The notes beneath the pieces were generated by a model, which did not search any database, had not been told where the DNA came from, and saw nothing but the letters and a program-made list of their open reading frames with translations. A DNA stretch of 64,000 bases from Gracilaria gracilis (taxonomy: Eukaryota > Rhodophyta > Florideophyceae > Gracilariales > Gracilariaceae): positions 62,001 through 126,000 of the forward strand of contig JARGSG010000222.1 in assembly GCA_030374805.1 (NCBI GenBank), given 5' to 3'. The position numbers and the translations under genes were made by a program. Below are positions 51,811 through 63,488 of the stretch, in pieces. Each line of letters starts with the position of its first letter. Within the stretch, counting starts at the first letter, position 1.

Positions 51811-53700
51811 ATGGAAGACATGAATCGTATGGAACAGAAGGCGCCCGAATGTGTCGATGTACCGGAGTCCAAAGCACAAGAGACGGAAAGGCTAAAGGCT
51901 ATCAATGAATTCCGTAAGAACGTGAAGGATGGGGATTATATCGACTGTGATGTTTATGGACGTGGCGACCAACGTGTGTTAAATGCAGCTACGTCCACGG
52001 GGGAAGAAAGTTCGAAGCAACCAGGAAAAGCGATGAAGAATGCAAAGAATCGTCATGCTCGTACAGTTCGGTCCATTCGCATGAGCTATCTTAGCAGGAA
52101 GATCCGAAGTTTACTCCGGAAACTGCCCTTTCCAAAGAACTGTTTTGGTACACAAAGCTCACTCGTCGCAGACAGCAGTGAGCATGAGGACGCCAGTGCT
52201 GCAACGATCGACACTGCTCCGCTGCTATCTTCTGGGAATCAACGACAACTCAGTGATGGTGGTCGTGTTGAGAGCACAGATATTCTGACAGTCAAGGCGT
52301 CGGCAGAGAGGGAGTGTAACGATCGTATTGTTGGGCAGGATACTAACGCAGGGGTGCTGCAAACCCATGAACCCTTAAGAAGTGTGGCCGACGACACTCC
52401 ACATCGCGTGGAAAGCAAGGTGAGCAGTGGGGATGACTTGTCGATGGTGCAAAAAGGAATGGTAGTGCGGACTCTGGCGAAGCTGCGATCGACGGGCAGC
52501 TTCGTTTTCAAAGAAACTGAGTCGCAAACAAGTCATCATGGGACCATTACGGACAGGGCTTCCCGTGAATGCCAAGCTCCGGTTGTAGGCCTAAATGATT
52601 CTGGAGAAGAGTATGACGAACATAGCTCTGCGGCATATATTGGGGAAGAGAAGGCCAAGGACAATTGCACGCCCGGCAATGAAGCTTCTCGTTTGGGCTC
52701 GAATGGTTCTACAGATGAAAATGACGAAGTAATGGTCTTGGGCGAGATTAATTCTGCGGATACTGACGAACAGAATGGCGTCAATGGCGTTCAAGTCGGA
52801 GACGTGAAGAAACTGAGGAGCCTATTCGAGGAAGATACATCTGTACCTGATAAGGTTGTTTTCGTTCGGGAGTACCCGAAACCAAGTTTGCATGACGGTG
52901 AAGAACATATTGGAAGCACCAGAGAATCGCAAGACAGAAAAGCGCATCTAGAGAAGAATACAAGTCATGACTGTACCGCTAGCACTTGCCGTGCACCGCC
53001 AGCTCATGATTCGCTCAAAGAAATGGAAGAGGAAGGCACGCTCTCTGATAAGAACTCATCCGCTGTGCCGGACAAAATTGCCATTCGCAAAGTATCCTCG
53101 ATGCTGAAAGTGTCGGCGGTACTTTCTGCCCCGCAAGGACCGAAGCGGAGCGTGGAGAGTGTCTCGAAACTGCTCAGAGTCGAGTCGGCGCCGGAAGTGG
53201 AAGTGGGTGAGCAACCGGGACTACACTCGTTACAGGATCTTTCAAAACACATGTCTGGGCGTGTAGAAAGGATTGTATCGCTATTCGAATCTCGGTCAGG
53301 TGAGGAGTTTTTGGACGATAGACTCGATGTGCAGATGGCATCCGAAATTCCCAACATCCGCGCCGGGTTATCATGTGATAGTGGGGTATTCGATAACGAA
53401 GTTGAAGACGAAGACGTGGGAAGCAACGATGTTGAAGTACAGACGGCAGAGAACGATGATAATGATGGAAGCATGGGTCTGCAAGCAAAGGAGGAGGGGC
53501 AAAGGGAATTGTATGAAGTGCCAGGGAGCCATGTTGTTGAGCATATGGACGAATGCATAGAGTCAGTAGAAACGGCTAGACCGGCTCAGGACCATGTGAC
53601 ACAACTTAACTTGCTTGAATCTTCAAATCGCTCAAGTGAGAGTTCTGAAGAGGCGTCTGTTTCGTTCTCTCATCTAGTGGAATCTTGCGCGATTATGTAA
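51811..53700 (+). CDS. CaaX-family protein B
   Basis: 629 codons. Layout as in A: QETERLKAINEFRKNVKDG and DYIDCDVYGRGDQ at the N-terminus; basic patch RMSYLSRKIRSLLRKLPFPK (about 91-110); KVSSGDDLSMV (203-213) leading into VVRTLAKLRSTGSFVFKE; helix LHSLQDLSKHMSGRVERIVS (about 471-490); LSCDSGVFDNEVEDED; Ser/Glu stretch SSESSEEASVSFSHLVES; and CaaX ending CAIM. From about codon 190 to the stop it is almost identical to D. Function unknown; the CaaX box predicts prenylation and membrane attachment, and the basic patch could add binding to acidic lipids or nucleic acid. Confidence 0.85.
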   Translation: MEDMNRMEQKAPECVDVPESKAQETERLKAINEFRKNVKDGDYIDCDVYGRGDQRVLNAATSTGEESSKQPGKAMKNAKNRHARTVRSIRMSYLSRKIRSLLRKLPFPKNCFGTQSSLVADSSEHEDASAATIDTAPLLSSGNQRQLSDGGRVESTDILTVKASAERECNDRIVGQDTNAGVLQTHEPLRSVADDTPHRVESKVSSGDDLSMVQKGMVVRTLAKLRSTGSFVFKETESQTSHHGTITDRASRECQAPVVGLNDSGEEYDEHSSAAYIGEEKAKDNCTPGNEASRLGSNGSTDENDEVMVLGEINSADTDEQNGVNGVQVGDVKKLRSLFEEDTSVPDKVVFVREYPKPSLHDGEEHIGSTRESQDRKAHLEKNTSHDCTASTCRAPPAHDSLKEMEEEGTLSDKNSSAVPDKIAIRKVSSMLKVSAVLSAPQGPKRSVESVSKLLRVESAPEVEVGEQPGLHSLQDLSKHMSGRVERIVSLFESRSGEEFLDDRLDVQMASEIPNIRAGLSCDSGVFDNEVEDEDVGSNDVEVQTAENDDNDGSMGLQAKEEGQRELYEVPGSHVVEHMDECIESVETARPAQDHVTQLNLLESSNRSSESSEEASVSFSHLVESCAIM

Positions 53701-53821
53701 AATAGAGTGATTTGAGTTTCTTTCTACTGCGAGGTGGTTGCAGAGTTGTAAAACTACAAAGGTAAAGAACTCGTTTGTGATGAAGGTCAAATAGATGGCA
53801 AGCAAGTTCACGAGAGCAGTG

Positions 53822-54000
53822 CTGTTGAGGATGTGCTTGATGTCGTGGAGTCGGGGGCGAGGCTAGTGGTGGAGAGGAAGAAATGGATATGGTTCAACAT
53901 GAGTTTGATGTGCCTTCTTCTGGCTCCGATGACAGTTCCGAAGGGGCGGCCTTACCCCTCGCTAGCGAGAACGCTACCTCGTGGACTCTTGTATAATTAT
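53822..54000 (+). pseudogene. Decayed C-terminal relic of the CaaX family (after B)
   Basis: GATGTCGTGGAGTCG, CTAGTGgtgGAGAGGAAGAA and TCTTCTGGCTCCGATGACAG, then TTCCGAAGGGGCG, align with the last 60 codons of gene A (LVREEDMDV, SSSSSGDSSEEAS). Frameshifts and loss of the Cys-Met ending show it is dead. Confidence 0.6.
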
Positions 54001-54845
54001 GCGGGTGGGTGTGCGCTCTTGGGTTGTCTTGGAGTGTCGGTTGTATCCAGAGCACATTTCAGACCCTTGGTAAATACGCAGATAACTATAGAAAAGAGAA
54101 CGCTATCCTCGCCGTGGGCACCAGCTACATAGATGTACAGTAGATAAGAATGCCTGTTGTACCAACAGACATTCCTCTTTGATAGCCAAGACGCGATCTC
54201 GCTGGACGTTGGTACGATATTGGAGCATCAGCTGGGCGGTTGACGTGAGCACGCCGCATGGCGCGCACAATCCAAAATACAAGAAACCATTTAGCAGCCG
54301 CCTTTGCTCTCTCGTCTCAACGCGGATGAAGGCAGCCGTGAACGGCCTTGGAAAGATAGCATGGCGCACGCATGCACCACTCCTTTGCGCCTGTCTCCGC
54401 CGCAGGACTACCGCTGTCACCTGCCAAACTAGACAAAAAGGGTTATGTATCTGTGATGGAGAAGGCGACCGTGTTGAATATCAATTGCACAGATTACAGT
54501 TCTGGGAAAAGTTAGTAGAGGGTATTGTGCTACCGCTTGTACCTACACTTCATGTGAATGGGATCTTTCTTGACAGTGTGAACTGGGTAATCCATCAACC
54601 ATGACTGATGAAGCAAAGGATCGCTCATAATTTGCAATTGCGTTACAAATGCGTCTGGTATGCTTCAAAAAGTTCGCCGTCAACTCCCAAACGTATGCTA
54701 CGCAGTCGGAACAAAGTAGCATCCTCAGTCTCATCGTCTCTTTTCGCATTCTCTGTAATTTTTGAGGGCTTCAATCCTGGTCGAAGTGAAGAAGAGAATA
54801 GTCTACTACACGTACTCTGACAATGATGTATGAGATCGAGACGTA

Positions 54846-54960
54846 GGACGAGCGATCAGGACGAGCGATCAGGACGAGCGATCAGGACGAGCGATCAAGA
54901 CGAGCGATCAGGACGAGCGATAAGGACCAGCGACCAGGACACGCGACCATGACGAACGAC
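54846..54960 (+). repeat. 12-bp minisatellite GGACGAGCGATCA type (spacer before C)
   Basis: Four to five near-perfect GGACGAGCGATCA units, then degenerate ones. Unit sequence is more uniform than in the copy at 50725. Confidence 0.9.
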
Positions 54961-55787
54961 AAGGACAAATGAGCAGGAAGAAGGAACGCCGACCAACCTG
55001 TGCAAGCCCTGCTACTGCTACTATCAACCTTGAGAACTGGATGCATTCAGTAATAGAACGCCTTGGTATTCATTATGAGTCGGGTTCGTTGCAGTGTTGA
55101 GTATGCAATGCGATTCATAAGTAATCAACCTATTCTGGTCTTCAGAACCTGTGTGAGTTGAGGAGAAACTGAATACATACATCATGCTTGTGTATATGAA
55201 GTGAAGAGTAAGAAGACGCTGAGAAAGTAATCGAGCCAAGCATTTACGAGGTAGCTTGCGCCTGGTAGACTTCACCTAACATTGGGGGTCGGTGGAGACG
55301 TTATTGACACAAAACGACACGATATTAAGCGTTCACTTCCACTATCGCCCAATGTGGAATGCTAAGAAATGGGTAAAGATGTAATGGAATACAAACAATA
55401 CGCTTGTGTATATGAATTGAGAAGTAAGAATTTCGTGGGAGCGCATTAGAGCTTGGCATTGAGCTTACGACGATGCAATGTTCTCTACGTTGGGACCATT
55501 TTGGAAACTATTCACTAACAAGCGTTTGATGTATACTGTGTGTGCACTTCATTATCATGCAATGCTAAGAAAATATCACGGAATAGTTTAACGAATGGTT
55601 CAAAGCAGGAGATGATGTCAGGGGAGGTGCGAAAGAATCTCAGAAGTTCGGATAGATACTACCTGGTTACTGTTACCACTACTTCGTGTAGGCTTCGCAT
55701 TTGACGGAGAAAGTATTTATTCTATTCCTTGCAGGAGAGTCCTTTTGGATGTGACGGGAGGAAATTTCACTGGGGAATGCAGTTCGG

Positions 55788-55795
55788 TATAAAAG
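55788..55795 (+). promoter_or_regulatory. TATA box of CaaX gene C
   Basis: TATAAAAG, 156 bp before the ATG. The upstream ORF starting at 55825 is longer than in B and runs past the gene's own ATG to 55956 in another frame. Confidence 0.75.
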
Positions 55796-55943
55796 GGGAC
55801 TTCGTGAGACGGAAACGCTGCTCGATGGTTCCGGCCGCCAGACTTCCTCGCAATACAGGTACCTCAAAATTCTCAAACAAGTGTAGCAGAAGGAAGCTTC
55901 TGGTGTTAAACAGCAGTCTTATACATAGCCAAACACCAAGAAG

Positions 55944-57852
55944 ATGGAAGACATAATTTGTATGGAACAGAAAGCGCCCGAATGTGTCGATGTACTGGAG
56001 TCCAAAGCACAAGAGACGGAAAGGCTAAATGCTATCAATGAATTCCGGAAGAACATGAAGGATGGGGATTATATCGACTGTGATGTTTATGGACGTGGCG
56101 ACCAACGTGTGTTAATTGCAGCTACGTCCACGGGGGAAGAAAGTTCGAAGCAACCAGGAAAAGCAATGAAGAATGCAAAAAATCGTCATGCTCGTACAGT
56201 TCGGTCCACTCGCATGAGCTATCTCAGCAAGAAGGTCTGAAGTTTTCTCCAGAAACTGGCCTTTCGAAAGGACTGTTTTGGTACACAAAGCACACTCACC
56301 TCAGACAGCAGTGAGCTTGAGGACGCCAGTGCTGTAACGATCGACACTGCTCCGCTACCGTCTCCTGAGAATCAACGACAACTCAGTGATGGCGGTCGTG
56401 TTGTGAGCGCAGATATTCTGGGAGCCAAAGCGTCGGCAGAGAAGGAGTGTAATGATCGCATGGTTGGGCAGGATACTAACGCAGGAGTGCTGCAAATTCA
56501 TGAACCCTCAAGCAGTGTGGCCGAAGACACTCCGCATCGCGTGAAAAGCAAGGTGAGCAGTGGGGATGACTTGTCGATGGTCAAAAAAGGTATGGTAGTG
56601 CGGACTGTGGCGAAGTTGCGATCGACGGGTAGCTTCGTTTTCAAAGAGGTTGGTTCAAAAACAAGTCATCATGAGAAATCTACTGATGTTGGTTTCCGTG
56701 AAGACCAGGCTCCGGTTGTAGGCTCAAATTATTCTGGAGAAGATTTTGATGAACCTCGCTCTGGAGCATGTAATGGGGAAGAAAATGCCAAGAAGAGTTA
56801 CACGCTCATCCATGAAGCTTCTCGTTTGGGCTCGAAAGATTTCGCAGATGAACAGGACGAAGTAGATGTGTCCGACATGAAGGATTGTGCGGTTACGTGC
56901 GTACAGAATGCCTTCTCAACTGAAGTTCAAACCAGAGACGTGAAGCAACTACGGAGCTTGTTTGAGGAAGAGATTTCAGGACTTGATAAAGTAGTCGTCG
57001 TTCCAAAATCCTCGAAATCCACTTCTCATCGCGGTGTAGCATGTATTGGAAGCGCAAGCGAACGTCAAGATGGTGAACGGCGTTTGAAGAAGAAGGATAC
57101 AAACCAGGACGGTGACGCCGGAATTCACTGTGCATCACCGGCTTTTAATTCAGTTGGAGACATAGAAGAGGAGGAAAAGGTCCTTGATCAGAGCATGTCT
57201 ACTGTGCCCAACGAAATTACCGTTCGCAAAGTATCTTTCTTCGGCCCTAATGAAAGTGACGGCACTACCTTCAGCTCAGATGTCAAACCGGAGCGTAGAT
57301 GGTGTCATGAAAATGCTTAAAGCCGAGCCAGCGCCAGAAATAAGAGTATATAAACATCCAGCACTTGAATCATTACAGGAACTTTCAAAACATTTGTCAG
57401 GGAATGTAGAACGAATGATCTCGGTATTTGAATCTCAGTCAAGTGAAGAGTTTCCCGGTAATGGACCTGAAGTGGAGACGAACTCCGAAAGCCATAACAT
57501 CCACGCTGGACTGTCCTGCGATAGTGGGGTGTTTGATAATGAAGTTGAAGATAAAGACGTAAGAAACATTGATGTGGAAGTATCAGCGGCACAAGTGGAT
57601 GACAGTATTGGAAAGCCGACCCTGCAGGAAAAGGAAGAATGTCAAAGAAAAACGAATGAGGTTCGAGGGACGTGTGTTGGCGAAGATGAGAACGACTGCG
57701 GGGAGTCGAGGACAATTACAAGGCCACCCGTAGATGAAGAGGTGAATGTAGCACCATTGGAAGCCTATGAGTTTTTGTCTAGCTCAAGTGGCAGTTCGGA
57801 AGAGGCGTCTGTGCCCTTCTCTCATTTAGTGGACTCCTGCACGATTATGTAG
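55944..57852 (+). pseudogene. CaaX-family gene C, disabled by nonsense codon and frameshift
   Basis: The N-terminal 98 codons (MEQKAPECVDVLESKAQETE...) end at TGA 56238-56240, where gene D has CGA (Arg). The frame reopens at once and continues to 57320 with SSGDDLSMVKKGMVVRTVAK. A frameshift near 57230-57300 then moves the rest (LQELSKHLSGNVERMISVFE, LSCDSGVFDNEVEDKD, SSEEASVPFSHLVDSCTIM) into another frame ending at 57852. The CaaX ending CTIM is preserved. Without both lesions it would be a normal member of about 630 residues. The nonsense codon is shared with copy E. Confidence 0.85.
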
Positions 57853-59199
57853 GGCCCTGTGCACCATGTTTGCGAGCAGCGGAGTTGTACCTTCGTAGAG
57901 TTAAAAAGGTGTTTGAAACGTTGGAGTGGGGTACCTTTGCTTGTAAATAAGTAGGCGTCGAACGTTCAACGATCCTTCCCACATCTCAGAATCCGATCTG
58001 CCGACGCATCACCGTCGACGGTGATTCATCGATGATCACGACTCGTGATCCGCGGTGCATCATTGTTGTGCCATCGGCGATGGGCCATTGCTGGCCACTG
58101 TCGCCAGCTGTTCAACTGCGCTGTTGGGGTGCAACGGCGCGTGGCACACAGTGTACCGCTGGTAGCCAGAACAGATGCGGGTGTCGATGTAAGATAAAGT
58201 TTATCTATTTGTTGCTCCGGCCTGTCAACGGGTGACCGACCTCAGCTGAAAGCCAGCTCGGAATGGCTTTCAGCTAGCTCGGAATGGATTTTGGTCGCTG
58301 TCCCTCTTCGCTGCAGACTACAAAATGTAGGAGAGAGAGTGGCTCTCGTTCCACCATTCGACTTTCTCCGAGATCTCTGTCTCCGCAAGTCCACCATGGC
58401 GCGCACATACAACTCGCCGTTGCACCTGTCCCCGGCGCAGTGCAAAGGCTATCTCCTGCTCACAAAGACAACAAGAGTGATATACAGGTGGTGGAGAACG
58501 CGATCATGCTGAGTGTCATCGTCAAAGAATGAATTTGAGGAGCTTTATGCTGCTAAGTCTTGCTTATGGAAACCCAGAAAACCCTTTAGAACGACCGAAA
58601 ACTGAGATATGGGAGCACGTCGTGCTACATATGCTGTAGACCTTCAGGTCCTGATATTCTCAGTGACAGAGGGCCCTGAGCCAGATCAAACGGAGAATAT
58701 GTGTGAACAACCGGCTGCAGACGTGTGCTTTAGATTGGGCGATGAACTCGGGAAAGTATCTGATATTCGTCATGAGTTGGTTTCGTGGAGTGTAGATTAT
58801 GGAGTGCAATTGGAGATTGCAGAACATGATTTATTGTTTCATGTCTGTTGCTTTTGCGGGGGAGTAGTGGGGGCAGACGATTAGCTCGCGACGATTACTT
58901 GGAGCGTTGTAGACGATAATGATCAAAAATCCCATGATATTGGGAACCCACTTTCATGTTGATTATCGTCTAATACCAAGAAATGTGCTTCGGATAGTTC
59001 AAACACTGGATCCAACCGGGAGAGGATGCGGGGCAGAGTTGTAAGAGAACCTCAGGAATCCAGATGAGTACTACGTGGTTGCTAGTACGGCTGTTTCGTG
59101 GCTGTTTTCCATTTGACGTCATAAATGTTTCATGTATAACAAGCAATATAGGGCACTTGTACGGAACATGAAAACATTTTGCTGGGATGCGCAGTTCGG
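57853..59199 (+). repeat. Spacer type 1 (second copy)
   Basis: Matches 41507-42861, with small indels such as a duplicated TCGGAATGG-containing 20-bp piece near 58258-58285. It includes the same three palindromes at 58008-58050. Confidence 0.88.
58008..58050. repeat. Three adjoining palindromes in spacer type 1 (second copy)
   Basis: Same sequence as 41667-41709, fully conserved although the flanking bases differ in places. Confidence 0.85.
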
Positions 59200-59207
59200 T
59201 ATAAAAG
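59200..59207 (+). promoter_or_regulatory. TATA box of CaaX gene D
   Basis: TATAAAAG, 153 bp before the ATG. As in gene A, the base change ATG to AAG removes the upstream ORF present before B, C and E. Confidence 0.8.
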
Positions 59208-59352
59208 GGGACTTCATGCGACGGAAAGGCTGCTCGAAAGTTCCAGCTGCCAGACTTCCTCGCAATACAGGTACTTCAAACTTCTGAACCGAGTGTAGCA
59301 GAAGGAAGCTTCTGGTGTTAAGCAGCAGTCTTATTCATAGTCAAACACCAAG

Positions 59353-61245
59353 ATGATGGGAAACATAAATCGTATGGAACAGAAAGCGCCTGAATGTGTT
59401 GCCGTACCGGAGACCAAAGCACAAGAGACGGAAAGGCTAAAGGCTATGAATGAATTCCGTAAGAACGTGAAGGATGGGGACTATATCGACTGTGATGTTT
59501 ATGGACGTGGCGACCAATGTGTGTTAAATGCAGCGACGTCCACGGGAGAAGAAAGTTCAAACCAACCAGGAAAAGCGATGAAGAATGCAAAGAATCGTCA
59601 TGCTCGTACAGTTCGGTCCACTCGCATGAGCTATCTCAGCAGGAAGGTCCGAAGGTTTCTCCGGAAACTACCCTTTCCAAAGCACTGTTTTGGTACACAA
59701 AGCACACTCACCTCAGACAGCAGTGAGCTCGAGGACGCCAGTGCTGCAACGATCGACACTGCTCCGCCGCTATCTTCTGGGAATCAACGACAACTCAGTG
59801 ATGGTGGTCGTGTTGAGAGCACAGATATTCTGGCAGCCAAAGCGTCAGCAGAGCGGGAGTGTAACGATCGTATTGTTGGGCAGGATACTGACGCGGAAGT
59901 GCTGCAAACCCATGAACCCTTAGGAAGTGTGGCCGACGACACTCCACATCGCGTGGAAAGCAAGGTGAGCAGTGGGGATGACTTGTCGATGGTGCAAAAA
60001 GGAATGGTAGTGCGGACTCTGGCGAAGCTGCGATCGACGGGCAGCTTCGTTTTCAAAGAAACTGAGTCGCAAACAAGTCATCATGGGACCATTACGGACA
60101 GGGCTTCCCGTGAATGCCAAGCTCCGGTTGTAGGCCTAAATGATTCTGGAGAAGAGTATGACGAACATAGCTCTGCGGCATATATTGGGGAAGAGAAGGC
60201 CAAGGACAATTGCACGCCCGGCAATGAAGCTTCTCGTTTTGGCTCGAATGGTTCTACAGATGAAAATGACGAGGTAATGGTCTTGGGCGAGATTAATTCT
60301 GCGGATACTGACGAACAGAATGGCGTCAATGGCGTTCAAGTCGGAGACGTGAAGAAACTGAGGAGCCTATTCGAGGAAGATACATCTGTACCTGATAAGG
60401 TTGTTTTCGTTCGGGAGTACCCGAAACCAAGTTTGCATGACGGTGAAGAACATATTGGAAGCACCAGAGAATCGCAAGACAGAAAAGCGCATCTAGAGAA
60501 GAATACAAGTCATGACTGTACCGCTAGCACTTGCCGTGCACCGCCAGCTCATGATTCGCTCAAAGAAATGGAAGAGGAAGGCACGCTCTCTGATAAGAAC
60601 TCATCCACTGTGCCGGACAAAATTGCCATTCGCAAAGTATCCTCGATGCTGAAAGTGTCGGCGGTACTTTCTGCCCCGCAAGGACCGAAGCGGAGCGTGG
60701 AGAGTGTCTCGAAACTGCTCAGAGTCGAGTCGGCGCCGGAAGTGGAAGTGGGTGAGCAACCGGGACTACACTCGTTACAGGATCTTTCAAAACACATGTC
60801 TGGGCGTGTAGAAAGGATTGTATCGCTATTCGAATCTCGGTCAGGTGAGGAGTTTTTGGACGATAGACTCGATGTGCAGATGGCATCCGAAATTCCCAAC
60901 ATCCGCGCCGGGTTATCATGTGATAGTGGGGTGTTCGATAACGAAGTTGAAGACGAAGACGTGGGAAGCAACGATGTTGAAGTACAGACGGCAGAGAACG
61001 ATGATAATGATGGAAGCATGGGTCTGCAAGCAAAGGAGGAGGGGCAAAGGGAATTGTATGAAGTGCCAGGAAGCCATGTTGTTGAGCATATGGACGAATG
61101 CATACAGTCAGTAGAAACGGCTAGACCGGCTCAGGACCATGTGACACAACTTAACTTACTTGAATCTTCAAATAGCTCAAGTGAGAGTTCTGAAGAGGCG
61201 TCTGTTTCGTTCTCTCATCTAGTGGAATCTTGCGCGATTATGTAA
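59353..61245 (+). CDS. CaaX-family protein D (chimeric with B)
   Basis: 630 codons ending CAIM. The first 190 codons differ from B at about 25 positions and in places resemble C/E (TQSTLTSDSSELEDASA). From about 59925 on, the gene is nearly identical to B (about 52380 on), including the 3' spacer. The promoter and 5' leader are of the A type. D thus looks like a recombinant of a type-1-promoter gene with the body of a B-type gene. Conserved blocks and predicted prenylation are as for B. Confidence 0.85.
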   Translation: MMGNINRMEQKAPECVAVPETKAQETERLKAMNEFRKNVKDGDYIDCDVYGRGDQCVLNAATSTGEESSNQPGKAMKNAKNRHARTVRSTRMSYLSRKVRRFLRKLPFPKHCFGTQSTLTSDSSELEDASAATIDTAPPLSSGNQRQLSDGGRVESTDILAAKASAERECNDRIVGQDTDAEVLQTHEPLGSVADDTPHRVESKVSSGDDLSMVQKGMVVRTLAKLRSTGSFVFKETESQTSHHGTITDRASRECQAPVVGLNDSGEEYDEHSSAAYIGEEKAKDNCTPGNEASRFGSNGSTDENDEVMVLGEINSADTDEQNGVNGVQVGDVKKLRSLFEEDTSVPDKVVFVREYPKPSLHDGEEHIGSTRESQDRKAHLEKNTSHDCTASTCRAPPAHDSLKEMEEEGTLSDKNSSTVPDKIAIRKVSSMLKVSAVLSAPQGPKRSVESVSKLLRVESAPEVEVGEQPGLHSLQDLSKHMSGRVERIVSLFESRSGEEFLDDRLDVQMASEIPNIRAGLSCDSGVFDNEVEDEDVGSNDVEVQTAENDDNDGSMGLQAKEEGQRELYEVPGSHVVEHMDECIQSVETARPAQDHVTQLNLLESSNSSSESSEEASVSFSHLVESCAIM

Positions 61246-61366
61246 CATAGAGTGATTTGAGTTTCTTTCTACTGCGAGGTGGTTGCAGAGTTGTAAAACT
61301 ACAAGGGTAAAGAACTCGTTTGTGATGAAGGTCAAATAGATGGCAAGCAAGTTCACGAGAGCAGTG

Positions 61367-61545
61367 CTGTTGAGGATGTGCTTGATGTCGTGGAGTTGGG
61401 GGCGAGGCTAGTGGTGGAGAGGAAGAAATGGATATGGTTCAACATGAGTTTGATGTGCCTTCTTCTGGCTCCGATGACATTTCCGAAGGGGCGGCCTTAC
61501 CCCTCGCTAGCGAGAACGCTACCTCGTGGACTCTTGTATAATTAT
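61367..61545 (+). pseudogene. Decayed C-terminal relic of the CaaX family (after D)
   Basis: Copy of 53822-54000 carried along in the 7.5-kb duplication, with one or two base changes. Confidence 0.6.
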
Positions 61546-62390
61546 GCGGGTGGGTGTGCGCTCTTGGGTTGTCTTGGAGTGTCGGTTGTATCCAGAGCAC
61601 ATTTCAGACCCTTGGTAAATACGCAGATAACTATAGAAAAGAGAACGCTATCCTCGCCGTGGGCACCAGCTACATAGATGTACAGTAGATAAGAATGCCT
61701 GTTGTACCAACAGACATTCCTCTTTGATAGCCAAGACGCGATCTCGCTGGACGTTGGTACGATACTGGAGCATCAGCTGGGCGGTTGACGTGAGCACGCC
61801 GCATGGCGCGCACAATCCAAAATACAAGAAATGATTTAGCAGCCGCCTTTGCTCTCTCGTCTCAACGCGGGTGAAGGCAGCCGTGAACGGCCTTGGAAAG
61901 ATAGCATGGCGCACGCATGCATCACTCCTTTGCGCCTGTCTCCGCCGCAGGACTACCGCTGTCACCTGCCAAACTAGACAAAAAGGGTTATGTATCTGTG
62001 ATGGAGAAGGCGACCGTGTTGAATATCAATTGCACAGATTACAGTTCTGGGAAAAGTTAGTAGAGGGTATTGTGCTACCGCTTGTACCTACACTTCATGT
62101 GAATGGGATCTTTCTTGACAGTGTGAACTGGGTAATCCATCAACCATGACTGATGAAGCAAAGGATCGCTCATAATTTGCAATTGCGTTACAAATGCGTC
62201 TGGTATGCTTCAAAAAGTTCGCCGTCAACTCCCAAACGTATGCTACGCAGTCGGAACAAAGTAGCATCCTCAGTCTCATCGTCTCTTTTCGCATTCTCTG
62301 TAATTTTTGAGGGCTTCAATCCTGGTCGAAGTGAAGAAGAGAATAGTCTACTACACGTACTCTGACAATGATGTATGAGATCGAGACGTA

Positions 62391-62505
62391 GGACGAGCGA
62401 TCAGCACGAGCGATCAGCACGAGCGATCAGGACGAGCGATCAAGACGAGCGATCAGGACGAGCGATAAGGACCAGCGACCAGGACACGCGACCATGACGA
62501 ACGAC
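62391..62505 (+). repeat. 12-bp minisatellite GGACGAGCGATCA type (spacer before E)
   Basis: Same array as 54846-54960, except that the first units read GCACGAGCGATCA. Confidence 0.9.
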
Positions 62506-63332
62506 AAGGACAAATGAGCAGGAAGAAGGAACGCCGACCAACCTGTGCAAGCCCTGCTACTGCTACTATCAACCTTGAAAACTGGATGCATTCAGTAATA
62601 GAACGCCTTGGTATTCATTATGAGTCGGGTTCGTTGCAGTGTTGAGTATGCAATGCGATTCATAAGTAATCAACCTATTCTGGTCTTCAGAACCTGTGTG
62701 AGTTGAGGAGAAACTGAATACATACATCATGCTTGTGTATATGAAGTGAAGAGTAAGAAGACGCTGAGAAAGTAATCGAGCCAAGCATTTACGAGGTAGC
62801 TTGCGCCTGGTAGACTTCACCTAACATTGGGGGTCGGTGGAGACGTTATTGACACAAAACGACACGATATTAAGCGTTCACTTCCACTATCGCCCAATGT
62901 GGAATGCTAAGAAATGGGTAAAGATGTAATGGAATACAAACAATACGCTTGTGTATATGAATTGAGAAGTAAGAATTTCGTGGGAGCGCATTAGAGCTTG
63001 GCATTGAGCTTACGACGATGCAATGTTCTCTACGTTGGGACCATTTTGGAAACTATTCACTAACAAGCGTTTGATGTATACTGTGTGTGCACTTCATTAT
63101 CATGCAATGCTAAGAAAATATCACGGAATAGTTTAACGAATGGTTCAAAGCAGGAGATGATGTCAGGGGAGGTGCGAAAGAATCTCAGAAGTTCGGATAG
63201 ATACTACCTGGTTACTGTTACCACTACTTCGTGTAGGCTTCGCATTTGACGGAGAAAGTATTTATTCTATTCCTTGCAGGAGAGTCCTTTTGGATGTGAC
63301 GGGAGGAAATTTCACTGGGGAATGCAGTTCGG

Positions 63333-63340
63333 TATAAAAG
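63333..63340 (+). promoter_or_regulatory. TATA box of CaaX gene E
   Basis: TATAAAAG, 156 bp before the ATG; the leader, including the overlapping upstream ORF, is the same as for C. Confidence 0.75.
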
Positions 63341-63488
63341 GGGACTTCGTGAGACGGAAACGCTGCTCGATGGTTCCGGCCGCCAGACTTCCTCGCAATA
63401 CAGGTACCTCAAAATTCTCAAACAAGTGTAGCAGAAGGAAGCTTCTGGTGTTAAACAGCAGTCTTATACATAGCCAAACACCAAGAAG

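Larger units (their letters stand above)
53701..55787 (+). repeat. Spacer type 2 (second copy)
   Basis: Begins after gene B with a decayed CaaX C-terminal relic (listed separately) and continues as in 49985-51654. It is about 99% identical to 61246-63332. Confidence 0.9.
61246..63332 (+). repeat. Spacer type 2 (third copy)
   Basis: Nearly identical to 53701-55787, offset by 7,545 bp. Confidence 0.92.

Noticed and set aside
58609..58884. 91-codon frame in spacer type 1 as a gene
   Set aside because: In the other copy (about 42264) the ATG is followed at once by TGA and a 1-bp deletion breaks the frame.
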